In this document: one piece after another, positions 1-6,980 of the stretch
Numbering within the stretch: position 1 is the first letter of the stretch
How the letters are laid out: the number at the start of each line of letters is the position of its first letter
Assembly (NCBI GenBank): GCA_002296965.1
Contig: DBIW01000001.1
Span: forward strand, 1 to 37,455
DNA length: 37,455 nt
Origin: Treponema sp. UBA792
Lineage (GTDB): Bacteria; Spirochaetota; Spirochaetia; Treponematales; Treponemataceae
Direction: 5' to 3'
The notes under the pieces: model-generated
Database searches by the model: none
Seen by the model: the letters and a program-made list of their open reading frames with translations, nothing else
Told to the model about the DNA's origin: nothing
Translations under genes and position numbers: made by a program

Positions 1-144
1 CTTAGAAGCGTCGCCCGAAGTGTTGTGTTTCTGCAAGATTGAATAAGCGATTGTGTTTTTCGCACAGTCAGCAGGATTTTTGCCCGGCACGGATTCAACC
101 AATTTTCCGCCCGAAAGAAAAGCGCCTTTTTCCCAAAGTTTCAT
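1..144 (-). CDS. Aconitase-superfamily hydratase, N-terminal 48 residues only
   Basis: The reading frame starts at ATG 144 and runs off the left edge, so only 48 residues are visible. It has a GAGGG ribosome binding site five bases upstream. The stretch NTIAYSILQKHNTSG matches what I remember of the N-terminus of YbhJ-type putative hydratases of the aconitase family, where a similar AYSILKAHNTSG segment precedes the first Fe-S domain. The family is expected to be a cytosolic 4Fe-4S hydratase; its substrate is generally not established. A good sigma-70 promoter lies directly upstream, so the gene is probably transcribed on its own and not as the tail of the glycosyltransferase operon. The call rests on a short N-terminal match, so it is moderate at best; the cysteine ligands and the catalytic domain are outside the window. 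Confidence 0.55.
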   Translation of the reverse strand, partial: MKLWEKGAFLSGGKLVESVPGKNPADCAKNTIAYSILQKHNTSGDASK

Positions 145-182
145 GTTGCCCTCGAATTGTTCTTAAGATAAATATATGGAAG

Positions 183-211
183 AGATTAGCATAATTCGGG
201 GATTTTCTCAA
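183..211 (-). promoter_or_regulatory. Sigma-70 promoter of the hydratase gene
   Basis: Read on the minus strand: TTGAGA (211-206), a 17-base spacer, TAATCT (188-183). The -35 box overlaps the stop codon of the upstream glycosyltransferase. The predicted transcription start lies about 30 bases before ATG 144. Confidence 0.6.
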
Positions 212-1194
212 CGAGCAAGATTCCGCTCCGCAAGACTCACAAGATTCTCGCCCCAGTATTCACAGAGGATTCCGCGCGCCTCGTCCGCAAGCTCAGGAGG
301 AACCGTGCACCGCAACTGCTCGACGCTGTTCATCACATACAGTTTCGCAAGAGTCCTGATTCTGTCCAGCTCCATATCGGAAAGGGGATTTCTTCCTGTC
401 TCCGCAAGAATTCTTTCGCACCAGCTGAAAATCACGGTGAACACGGATGCCGATGAGACTTTCCGCCGGAACTCCTCCACGCTTCCGGCTTGGGCCGGAG
501 CCGTCATTCCTGAGCTGACGCAGTAATTCACGGCCGGAATCTCAATTCCGACATATTTTTCGCACCGCATGGCGACAAAAAAATAAATCAGCAGATCCTC
601 CGCCATGTTGCAGTATGTGCGCGGAATATCGCCGAAAGCCTCGACATAACGTGAGCGTCTTATCAGTTTGCCCCAGAGATTGGAGCTGTGGTTTCCGTCA
701 AGAAGCCAGCCGTCAAGAATGGCGCGTTTCTCAAGCGTTCCGCGATACGGACGGCTGTTCTTGGCACTTTCAACCGGAATTATTTTTTCTCCGCTCCTGA
801 TGAACGTGACTGTCGCTCCGTGGACAATGTCGGCACCAGTATTAACCGCAGTCCCGTAAAGGGCGGAAAGCGCGCCGCCGCACAGAAAATCATCACTGTC
901 AAGCATAAGGACATATTCTCCGCGCGCGGCATGAACAAGGCTGCGTCTGGCCTCGACCAGTCCGGAATTTTCCCTGTGCTCAAGGTATGTGGTCTTTATA
1001 TGTGACCTTTTGCTGGACTTTCTGACTATCCGCCGGCAGTCCTGACCGTCGCCGTCAAGTCCGGAGCTTCCGTCGTTCAGGACAACAACCTCCATTCCGC
1101 GGAAATTCTGCCGGAATATGCTTTCAAGACAGCGGGCGAGAAATCGCTCCGTGCCATAGACAGGAACACAGACGCTTACGAGAGGCGCCGCCAT
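208..1194 (-). CDS. Family 2 glycosyltransferase (GT-A fold)
   Basis: A 328-residue cytosolic enzyme expected to transfer a sugar from a nucleotide sugar. The N-terminus VSVCVPVYGTERFLARCLES is the classic GT2 opening, followed by VVVLNDGSS near residue 40 and the metal-binding LDSDD at 98-102. There is no signal peptide or obvious membrane helix. The frame stays open 11 codons further upstream, but I choose ATG 1194 because it overlaps the stop of the preceding lipoprotein gene as TGATG, a translational-coupling arrangement, and because the family alignment begins at once after it. It is the last gene of the lipoprotein operon. GT2 enzymes of this size commonly decorate surface polysaccharide or protein; the context suggests modification of surface material, but neither donor nor acceptor can be read from the sequence. 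Confidence 0.85.
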   Translation of the reverse strand: MAAPLVSVCVPVYGTERFLARCLESIFRQNFRGMEVVVLNDGSSGLDGDGQDCRRIVRKSSKRSHIKTTYLEHRENSGLVEARRSLVHAARGEYVLMLDSDDFLCGGALSALYGTAVNTGADIVHGATVTFIRSGEKIIPVESAKNSRPYRGTLEKRAILDGWLLDGNHSSNLWGKLIRRSRYVEAFGDIPRTYCNMAEDLLIYFFVAMRCEKYVGIEIPAVNYCVSSGMTAPAQAGSVEEFRRKVSSASVFTVIFSWCERILAETGRNPLSDMELDRIRTLAKLYVMNSVEQLRCTVPPELADEARGILCEYWGENLVSLAERNLAR

Positions 1195-3284
1195 CAGCCG
1201 GTTATATCCTTTCTGGTGAAGACACATGTCCCGGTATCAGTAATTTTAGTCTGCCAGTTGACAACATTCCATTCTGCGCTCAGTTCCTTATCCTGACTAA
1301 GGGTATTCCTAACCTCCAGAATTCTTGACTCAAGGTCGAATTCGACAAGCCTCGCGACCTTTGACCAGCGAAATTTATTCGGAACAGAATCATCCTTATA
1401 CACGAACAGTCCGGAATCAGAGAACACAAGCTTCTTCGGCTTTATGGCGACAAAACGCTCAGGACCGAACAGTCCGTCGGCGCTGTCTACGGAAGACGGC
1501 ATATATATGTTTGCTGTATATTCTATTCCATCCGTTACTTTCATAGGATACCCACCATCCGTCCACCCTTTAAATCCGAATTCATCATCCATGGCAAAGC
1601 CGGAATCCGTCATGGTGAATCTGTAAATTCCCCCGCGGCTGAAAACCTCAGTTGTGGCGGTGGCGGTAGCAAGCTTTTCAACCTTTGTCTCGCGGACCAG
1701 CACATAAAGTGCGCCGTCCTGAACAAGAATGTCAGAAACCTTGCAGTCTGTGCTCTCAGTTTCGGTGAAAGCAGTTCCGTATTCCGTAAGTTCGGTTCCC
1801 TCCACAGAGAATGCCGACAGGAAGATGATTTTTTTCTGATTTTCATCATTTCTTTGGCCGGAAAGGTAAATTCTGTCCTTATATGCCGCGAAGGCGGTCA
1901 CATCTGAGATATTCTCCTGTCCGGAATCAAGCTTTTCCGCGGAACATACACCGCCATCAGAAAAGGACAGGACATACAGCTCAGCCCCGCCTGCAAGGAG
2001 ATAGAATTTTCCTGTGGCCGGGTCGCAACGCAGATGCGCGGTCTTAGGTGCCGCCGTACCGGATGTCAGGCTTACTGTATAAGAGGAACCGGTTTTATTT
2101 ATACAGAGGCTGTTGTTGCTCTGAGCGTCAGCATAAAGCCATGCGAGATTGCCGGACGCATCAAAACAGAAATCAAGGAGCGTGGAATTTGAAGGCAATC
2201 CATCGACTTCATATTCCGGTTTTCTTTCGCCGTCCGGCGTGGCGGCGGAGAAAAGTCCGTACGCAAGCGACGCGTCGGAAGAGTCCGTCGACGCTGATGA
2301 ATAATTGTTGTAGAAAACGTAATCCGTATCCTGATTCCATTTTGCATAAAGGACGAGATTCTCCGCCCTCGACCAGGCGGAAATATTCTTCAGGCTTGTC
2401 CCGGAGAAACCGTCGTTGTCGTACCATCCGCCGAAAATCAGGTGGTCAGAGCCGGGAAGCACGGGAAGCTCCACATCCTCATCTATCGTATAGTCCGAAA
2501 CCCGCTCTGATGCGGCATCCGCACCGGAAATTCCATCGTTGTACTCAATTTTATAGACCCTGTTGAAAGTTCCGACCGTTATCTCCGCCGATGAGGTGAG
2601 TCCGGCTGAAATCCACACGGCAAGGGCATAGCGCGCGCGGACGGAATATCCGTCTCCGTTCTCAGGCGAGCAGAGTCCGGCGGCGGAAAAATCGGCTTTG
2701 TAAATTCCCGACGGAATTCCGTCCTTCCTGAACACAAGGCTGCGTCCATCCCCGGCGATGCTCTCCGCACTGACACGGACCGGCTCCGTGTTTTTATCTT
2801 CTCCGCAGGCGATCAGCGTAAGCTCCGCCGATTCCATGCGCACCGGCTGCGATGTCCTTACAGTCAGGCTGAGGCTTCCATTCCCCCCCCCGTTCATTTC
2901 GGGAAGCAGCGTGAATTCAAGAAGATTCTCCTTTCCGGCCACGACAGTCCTGTCTTTCAGCACGGACGAGAAATTCTCCGATCCTGTCCGCGCGGAAAGG
3001 GTGAACGTGTACGTGCCGGCGGCAATCTCCGCGGAAGCCCCGGAAAACTCAGTCAGGGATTCCCATCCGGCAATTTTTGATGACGTGCCGTCATGCCCGG
3101 CCGTAAGAACGATGTCCGTAAGGCCGTCTCCGCTGAATGTCGGAAAGACGGTACGGCCGGAGAATCTGTCAGAAAAGACCAGAACCGCCTCATCCGCCGG
3201 CAGACCGGAGTCCGAAAGCGCGGAACCGCAGGAAATAAAGAGAAGCGGCAGCGCAACAAGCAGCGCGGATAAAATTTTCCTCAT
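1194..3284 (-). CDS. Surface lipoprotein with InlB-type repeat; contains an in-frame poly-G9 tract
   Basis: A 696-residue predicted lipoprotein. Start ATG 3284 is chosen because AGGGGG lies 7 bases upstream and because it opens the signal peptide MRKILSALLVALPLLFISC, with the lipidated cysteine at residue 19; the longer frame starts at a GTG overlapping the previous stop. The first ~240 residues look like beta-rich modules. Around residues 245-320 there is a Listeria-Bacteroides (InlB B / Flg_new) repeat ending in GGWYDNDGFSG and LVLYAKW. The C-terminal half has repeated beta-strand segments with alternating FSDGG, YVL and LVFSDSG motifs, possibly a propeller. Codons 132-134 are GGG GGG GGG, a nine-G run that is in frame here but prone to slippage. 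It sits 23 bases after the preceding lipoprotein and overlaps the glycosyltransferase start. Binding partner unknown. Confidence 0.8.
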   Translation of the reverse strand: MRKILSALLVALPLLFISCGSALSDSGLPADEAVLVFSDRFSGRTVFPTFSGDGLTDIVLTAGHDGTSSKIAGWESLTEFSGASAEIAAGTYTFTLSARTGSENFSSVLKDRTVVAGKENLLEFTLLPEMNGGGNGSLSLTVRTSQPVRMESAELTLIACGEDKNTEPVRVSAESIAGDGRSLVFRKDGIPSGIYKADFSAAGLCSPENGDGYSVRARYALAVWISAGLTSSAEITVGTFNRVYKIEYNDGISGADAASERVSDYTIDEDVELPVLPGSDHLIFGGWYDNDGFSGTSLKNISAWSRAENLVLYAKWNQDTDYVFYNNYSSASTDSSDASLAYGLFSAATPDGERKPEYEVDGLPSNSTLLDFCFDASGNLAWLYADAQSNNSLCINKTGSSYTVSLTSGTAAPKTAHLRCDPATGKFYLLAGGAELYVLSFSDGGVCSAEKLDSGQENISDVTAFAAYKDRIYLSGQRNDENQKKIIFLSAFSVEGTELTEYGTAFTETESTDCKVSDILVQDGALYVLVRETKVEKLATATATTEVFSRGGIYRFTMTDSGFAMDDEFGFKGWTDGGYPMKVTDGIEYTANIYMPSSVDSADGLFGPERFVAIKPKKLVFSDSGLFVYKDDSVPNKFRWSKVARLVEFDLESRILEVRNTLSQDKELSAEWNVVNWQTKITDTGTCVFTRKDITG
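2883..2891 (-). repeat. Poly-G9 tract (C9 on plus strand) inside lipoprotein gene
   Basis: Nine consecutive G on the coding strand encode Gly132-Gly134 of the lipoprotein at 1194-3284. The frame is open on both sides, so this copy is in the ON state. It is the longest G/C homopolymer in the window. Confidence 0.9.
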
Positions 3285-3307
3285 GGATGTCCCCCTAAAT
3301 GTCACGG

Positions 3308-4270
3308 TCACTCTGAAACCTCGAATTCATATTGCCAGAAATAGATTTTCCCGGATTTTTCCGCGGAAAGCCGCACAAGATAATTTCCGGAAACAAAACC
3401 GGACGTGTCGACGGTGAATTTTCTTTCCGAGCCGGTTATGGCGGCGCAGCTCCAGCTGTAGCTGTCAAAACCGCCTGCGGCGGTGAATTCATAGACCTTG
3501 CCATTCCTTTCGGAACCGGAATCAACATCATCAGCGGAGGAAATGAATTCTACAGCCGCGGAAATTTCCGCCTCAGGCTCATCAACCGTGACCGTAATCG
3601 CCGCTGTGAATCCGCGGTATTCGGCGGTCACCGTCTGCGGTCCGCTCCTGCTTCCGTCATAGCCGCTGAAATTCACAAGACCGGAGTCTATGCTCTCCGA
3701 GCTTCCGTCCGCATATTCCGCTGTCACCGTCACGCGCGACGGGTCAAAAGCGGCGCCGTATCTGAATGTCAGACCGTCCTCCGCAGCCTCCGCCTTTATT
3801 CCGGTGACGGCAAGCTTCACGATGACCGTAATCTCGGATGGAGAACCGGCGGATGGCACCGAAACCGGTCCGCTTAAGCCTTCGGCGACGAGCCTCTCAC
3901 CTTCTCCGCCGTTTATAATATAAAGGGAAATTTTTATCACCACCTCAGTATCCGCTGGAACCGATATTCCGACAGGATCCACAGAAAGAATTCCGTCACA
4001 TTCCCGTATCTCTCTTGTGAAATTCTGAGTGCTGTCTCCTGAGTCAACGCCGTCTCCGGAAACTTCCGCCTTTATGGCGAGCGCGGTTCCGGCCGACACC
4101 GCCGAACGTGAATTGTCCGCTCCGGAAATAATTCCGATAAGCTCAGGCGGCAGCGACAGCAAGACCTGAGGCCGGCTCCTCCCCGAAAATGAGGACGAGC
4201 ACCCGGACACAAGAGCTGACACCAGAAGCGCAAGGGCGGCAACCCGTATTTTTGCTGATTTCTTATCCAT
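3308..4270 (-). CDS. Lipoprotein with bacterial Ig-like (Big_3-type) domain
   Basis: A 320-residue predicted lipoprotein. The signal peptide MDKKSAKIRVAALALLVSAL precedes VSGC with the lipidated cysteine at residue 24, followed by a serine-rich tether. Around residues 155-235 is an Ig-like module of the Big_3 type: VTVTAEYADGSSESID, a glycine/tyrosine segment, then GPQTVTAEYRGFTAAITVTV. A further beta-rich domain ends the protein. The start is uncertain: ATG 4270 gives the best signal peptide, ATG 4285 is five codons upstream, and the longest frame begins with GTG 4309 inside a terminator-like hairpin. None has a clear Shine-Dalgarno. It lies between two other lipoprotein genes. It probably has an adhesive or structural role at the cell surface; no enzyme motif is visible. 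Confidence 0.72.
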   Translation of the reverse strand: MDKKSAKIRVAALALLVSALVSGCSSSFSGRSRPQVLLSLPPELIGIISGADNSRSAVSAGTALAIKAEVSGDGVDSGDSTQNFTREIRECDGILSVDPVGISVPADTEVVIKISLYIINGGEGERLVAEGLSGPVSVPSAGSPSEITVIVKLAVTGIKAEAAEDGLTFRYGAAFDPSRVTVTAEYADGSSESIDSGLVNFSGYDGSRSGPQTVTAEYRGFTAAITVTVDEPEAEISAAVEFISSADDVDSGSERNGKVYEFTAAGGFDSYSWSCAAITGSERKFTVDTSGFVSGNYLVRLSAEKSGKIYFWQYEFEVSE

Positions 4271-4295
4271 AGCGGCATTATCCATCACTATCGAC

Positions 4296-4335
4296 AAAAA
4301 AACAACCACCGGACGGAAAAGAAATTCCCGTCCGG
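4296..4335 (-). terminator. Terminator-like hairpin between lipoprotein genes 1 and 2
   Basis: On the minus strand CCGGACGG (4335-4328), an 11-base loop, CCGTCCGG (4316-4309), then six bases and a T7 run (4302-4296). The eight-base arms are perfect. The T run ends about 10 bases before ATG 4285 of the next lipoprotein, so this may be a partial terminator or attenuator inside the operon. Confidence 0.55.
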
Positions 4336-4351
4336 CGGCCGTCAGAAGACA

Positions 4352-6096
4352 TTACTGTATGGAAGCAAGATAAAACGTCACATCATTTCTATAATATTCC
4401 GCCGTGTCGCCGCTGACCGTACAGCTTGAGGTTCCGGCCGCGACATCCGAGCCGGAATAGCGGCTGAACCTGTACTTGTCCGATTTGAACAGGCTCTGAG
4501 GCTGCATGAGCGTGTCGCCGAAGAAGCTGATCTCGCTCCAGGAGCTTACGGTTTCAGCTGGCGATGAGTCCGGATCAACTACAGTCCTCTCCTTGCCGTC
4601 ACCCGGAGCGCCGTCAACGGTGATTCCGAGTTTTTCGGCTTCGGAAGCGCTGTATATGGACTGTCCGTCAACGTACAGTCCGTATACAGTCAGAACCTTT
4701 TTCTTTTCTCCGCCCCAATCGCCTGACTTAAGCGCCCAGTCGTTCAGTTTGAACACGGATGAGTAATCCGAATCACCGTAAACAAAACCCGCGATTCTCA
4801 CGTATGTAGCCGACTCGATGAAATAGCTGTTTCCGCTGAGCATATTGTCTATGAATTCATAGTCTCTCCAGTAGCTGATTTTTAGGGAGTCCTTCAGCGG
4901 ATAAGTGCCGTCGGTATCATCGTTCCATCGGACATCGCTAATCATCCAATAGGAGTCAGAATCGTCCCAGCTTGTGCCCCTTGCGAGCTGATACCAGGTT
5001 CCCTGACGGAGAATTTTTCCGCTGAATCCGGCGCTGAATTCCGGTGAGGCGTTTCTCCTCATAACCCTGTCGGAAGTCAGGACAGGAGAAAGGGCGGAAC
5101 TGTTCGTGACAAGAAGATCCCCAAGCCCTCCGGCCGCCTTCACATTGAATGTGGATGTTGAGAGGATTACGTTTCCGAATTTTATTGTGACCGTGAACGA
5201 ATAGTCCTTTCCCTTCTCGACAAGCGGATAGTAATATGAGAAATAACTTGTACCCAGGAACTCTTCGTTCCGCATCTCGACATCGTTCATCGTGTCTCGG
5301 ATGGTTATATACTGCGTGCCGGAGCTGTACGAGCCTGAATCATAATAGTAAAGAAGATTTCCTGAGAAGCGGATTCCGTGCTCGGTCGGTGTGCATGTCA
5401 CATAGTTGGGGTTGCCGGATCCTGCTGAAACCTTAATCTCGCCGGCATCAGCTGTCTTTCCGCCCGCGACCGTGTATTCCGTCTCAAATGAAGTGCAGTT
5501 TCCGCCTGACCAGACACAGAGCTTATGGGTTCCGGCGGGAATTCCTGAGACCGTGAATTTTCCGTCGTCTCCGCAGACCGCCATGTAGCTTGTTCCGGCG
5601 ATTCCGACGATTGCCCCCGCCGCGGAGCCTCCGTCAACAGAAATGACTCCGGATATATTTCCCTTCAATGTAAGCGTAAGATCCGGCGCCGCGGCGCGTT
5701 TTCCTTCCGACAGCGTCACCTTTGTGTATGCGGCCTCGTTTCCTGAGACGGCATATACCGTCCACTCCCCGGCGGCAAGCTCCGTAAATTCATAGTGACC
5801 GCCGGCATCCGTCTCCGTTCCGGCATAGAACAAGCTGACCGTCCTGCCTGCCGTGGCCGCGGCTCTTGCGGACTCTCCGGCTCCGTCCTGACCGACCTTT
5901 TCAAGATAAACTCTTACTCCGCTGCTGTCAGCGGATCCCGAATTGAGTATCACCTTGCCTTCAAGCGAAGATGTACCCCCCCCGAATTTTTCGCTGTATT
6001 CTCTCCTCCTGACGGCTGGCTGCAGCCTGCTGCAAGCATCATCAGCCCGATTATTCCCGCCACTGCGCGTGACAGTTTTCCATGCGATTTCACCAT
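4352..6096 (-). CDS. Lipoprotein with carboxypeptidase-regulatory-like domains, frame interrupted at a poly-G8 tract (phase OFF or sequencing error)
   Basis: ATG 6096 has an excellent ribosome binding site (AGGAGG, spacing 5) and opens a lipoprotein signal peptide (MVKSHGKLSRAVAGIIGLMM, then LAAGC, Cys25). After 37 codons this frame enters a run of eight G (5983-5976) and stops at a TGA at 5952-5950, giving a 48-residue peptide. The long downstream frame is offset by one base; nine G would join them into a 581-residue lipoprotein. The long frame can be opened upstream only at ATG 6133, which lacks a ribosome binding site and a signal peptide. The mature part starts with two carboxypeptidase-regulatory-like beta-sandwich modules (roughly residues 43-195, with GGHYEFTELAAGEWTVYAVSG and DGKFTVSGIPAGTHKLCVWSG), then a large tyrosine- and serine-rich beta region. 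Function unknown; surface exposed by inference. First gene of the lipoprotein operon. Confidence 0.75.
5976..5983 (-). repeat. Poly-G8 tract (C8 on plus strand) causing the frameshift
   Basis: Eight G on the coding strand lie 13 codons after the lipidated cysteine codon. With eight G the signal peptide and the body of the lipoprotein are in different frames; nine (or six) G put them in the same frame. This position, just after the signal peptide, is where slipped-strand switches of surface proteins are usually found. Confidence 0.9.
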
Positions 6097-6128
6097 AAAT
6101 TCCTCCTTGCAAAAAATCATATATGTCC

Positions 6129-6150
6129 GTCATGACCGCATTATCATGAC
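6129..6150. promoter_or_regulatory. Inverted repeat downstream of the lipoprotein promoter
   Basis: GTCATGA (6129-6135) and TCATGAC (6144-6150) are perfect 7-base arms separated by 8 bases. They lie between the predicted transcription start and the ribosome binding site of the lipoprotein operon, so they could be an operator or a leader hairpin. Confidence 0.4.
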
Positions 6151-6159
6151 AGGGGCGGG

Positions 6160-6165
6160 ATTATA
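6160..6165 (-). promoter_or_regulatory. -10 box of the lipoprotein operon
   Basis: Perfect TATAAT on the minus strand, 63 bases upstream of ATG 6096. The sequence 17 bases further upstream (TATAAA) is a poor -35 box, which would fit an activator-dependent promoter using the direct repeats just upstream. Confidence 0.45.
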
Positions 6166-6186
6166 TGGAATTTACGGTCGCGTTTA

Positions 6187-6230
6187 TATAGTTTAAATGA
6201 TGATTTTTATAGATTTTTTATAGTTTAAAT
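6187..6230. repeat. Two 12-bp direct repeats upstream of the lipoprotein promoter
   Basis: TATAGTTTAAAT occurs at 6187-6198 and again at 6219-6230, a period of 32 bases (about three helical turns). The repeats lie in an A/T-rich intergenic stretch at and above the -35 position of the lipoprotein promoter. Same-face spacing suggests activator binding sites. Confidence 0.5.
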
Positions 6231-6265
6231 AAGTTCCGGGCAATGAATGGCTCCCTGCGCACGAA

Positions 6266-6976
6266 TCACGGAAGATATTCCGGCTTTATGTTCCTCATTG
6301 AGCGGAAAAGGAGCTGCTTTCTTCCGTCATCTCCGCCGGTCATCGCCTCAAGAATTCTGCGGGCCTCTTTTCTGCCGGAATTGTCCTGATAGCTGCAGGT
6401 GCAGGTGTGGCAGCCGAAGCCCCTTTCCTGCGCAAAACCGATTACCGTCCTCTCGGAGGCATAACAGAGCGGTCTGATTATTGTGACCGGATATTTTCTG
6501 TACGAAAATTTCGGCGGCATGGTGGCGATTGTCCCTTTGTTCAGCATGTTCATCAGGAGAGTCTCAAGGATGTCGTCAAGATGATGGCCGAGCGCAATCT
6601 TGTTGAACCCGTTCACGGCGGCATATTTCAGAAGCTCAGTCCGCCGCTGCGTCGAGCACCACCAGCAGTTCATGCGGAAGCCGGGCTTAAGGCGGCCGAG
6701 CGTGTCCACATCCACAGAGACGAGCGGAACATCATGCTCACGGAAAAAGGCGGCTATCTCCGGGGGCAAAGGCGGCGCGAAATCAGCCTTTATGTTAAGC
6801 GCCGCAAAAGTAAAATTCGAGGACGGCCGCCTGCTCCGTTCCGAGAGATAGCAGGCAAGCGCGGTTGAATCCTTTCCGCCGGACGCGCCCACAAGAATCC
6901 GGTCTCCCGGACAAATCATGCCGTAGTCGAAGACAGCCTTGTCTATAAGACTGTAAAGTGACGGATGCCTGGACAT
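6266..6976 (-). CDS. TtcA-like tRNA thiolation ATPase
   Basis: A 236-residue PP-loop ATPase of the TtcA/TtuA group, which activates a tRNA base with ATP and inserts sulfur using a 4Fe-4S cluster; TtcA itself makes 2-thiocytidine at position 32. The PP-loop SGGKDS is at residues 32-37. The cluster-binding cysteine pairs are CWWC at 104-107 and CHTC at 189-192. The segment KIALGHHLDDILETLLMNM after the first pair is highly characteristic, as is IIRPLCYASERTV. I choose ATG 6976 because it lies four bases after the stop of the FemAB-like gene (TGAGTCCATG), which indicates coupling, and because the longer frame runs into that gene. Last gene of the metG operon. The exact base modified is inferred from family. 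Confidence 0.85.
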   Translation of the reverse strand: MSRHPSLYSLIDKAVFDYGMICPGDRILVGASGGKDSTALACYLSERSRRPSSNFTFAALNIKADFAPPLPPEIAAFFREHDVPLVSVDVDTLGRLKPGFRMNCWWCSTQRRTELLKYAAVNGFNKIALGHHLDDILETLLMNMLNKGTIATMPPKFSYRKYPVTIIRPLCYASERTVIGFAQERGFGCHTCTCSYQDNSGRKEARRILEAMTGGDDGRKQLLFRSMRNIKPEYLP

Positions 6977-6980
6977 GGAC

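Noticed and set aside
2048..3417. Two plus-strand frames (172 and 219 residues) opposite the lipoprotein genes
   Set aside because: Both are antisense to the lipoprotein with signal peptide and InlB repeat; arginine- or serine-rich shadow translations.
4352..6133. Taking ATG 6133 as the real start of the first lipoprotein
   Set aside because: That start has no ribosome binding site and gives a charged, non-exported N-terminus, while the other frame contains AGGAGG, ATG and a complete lipoprotein signal peptide.
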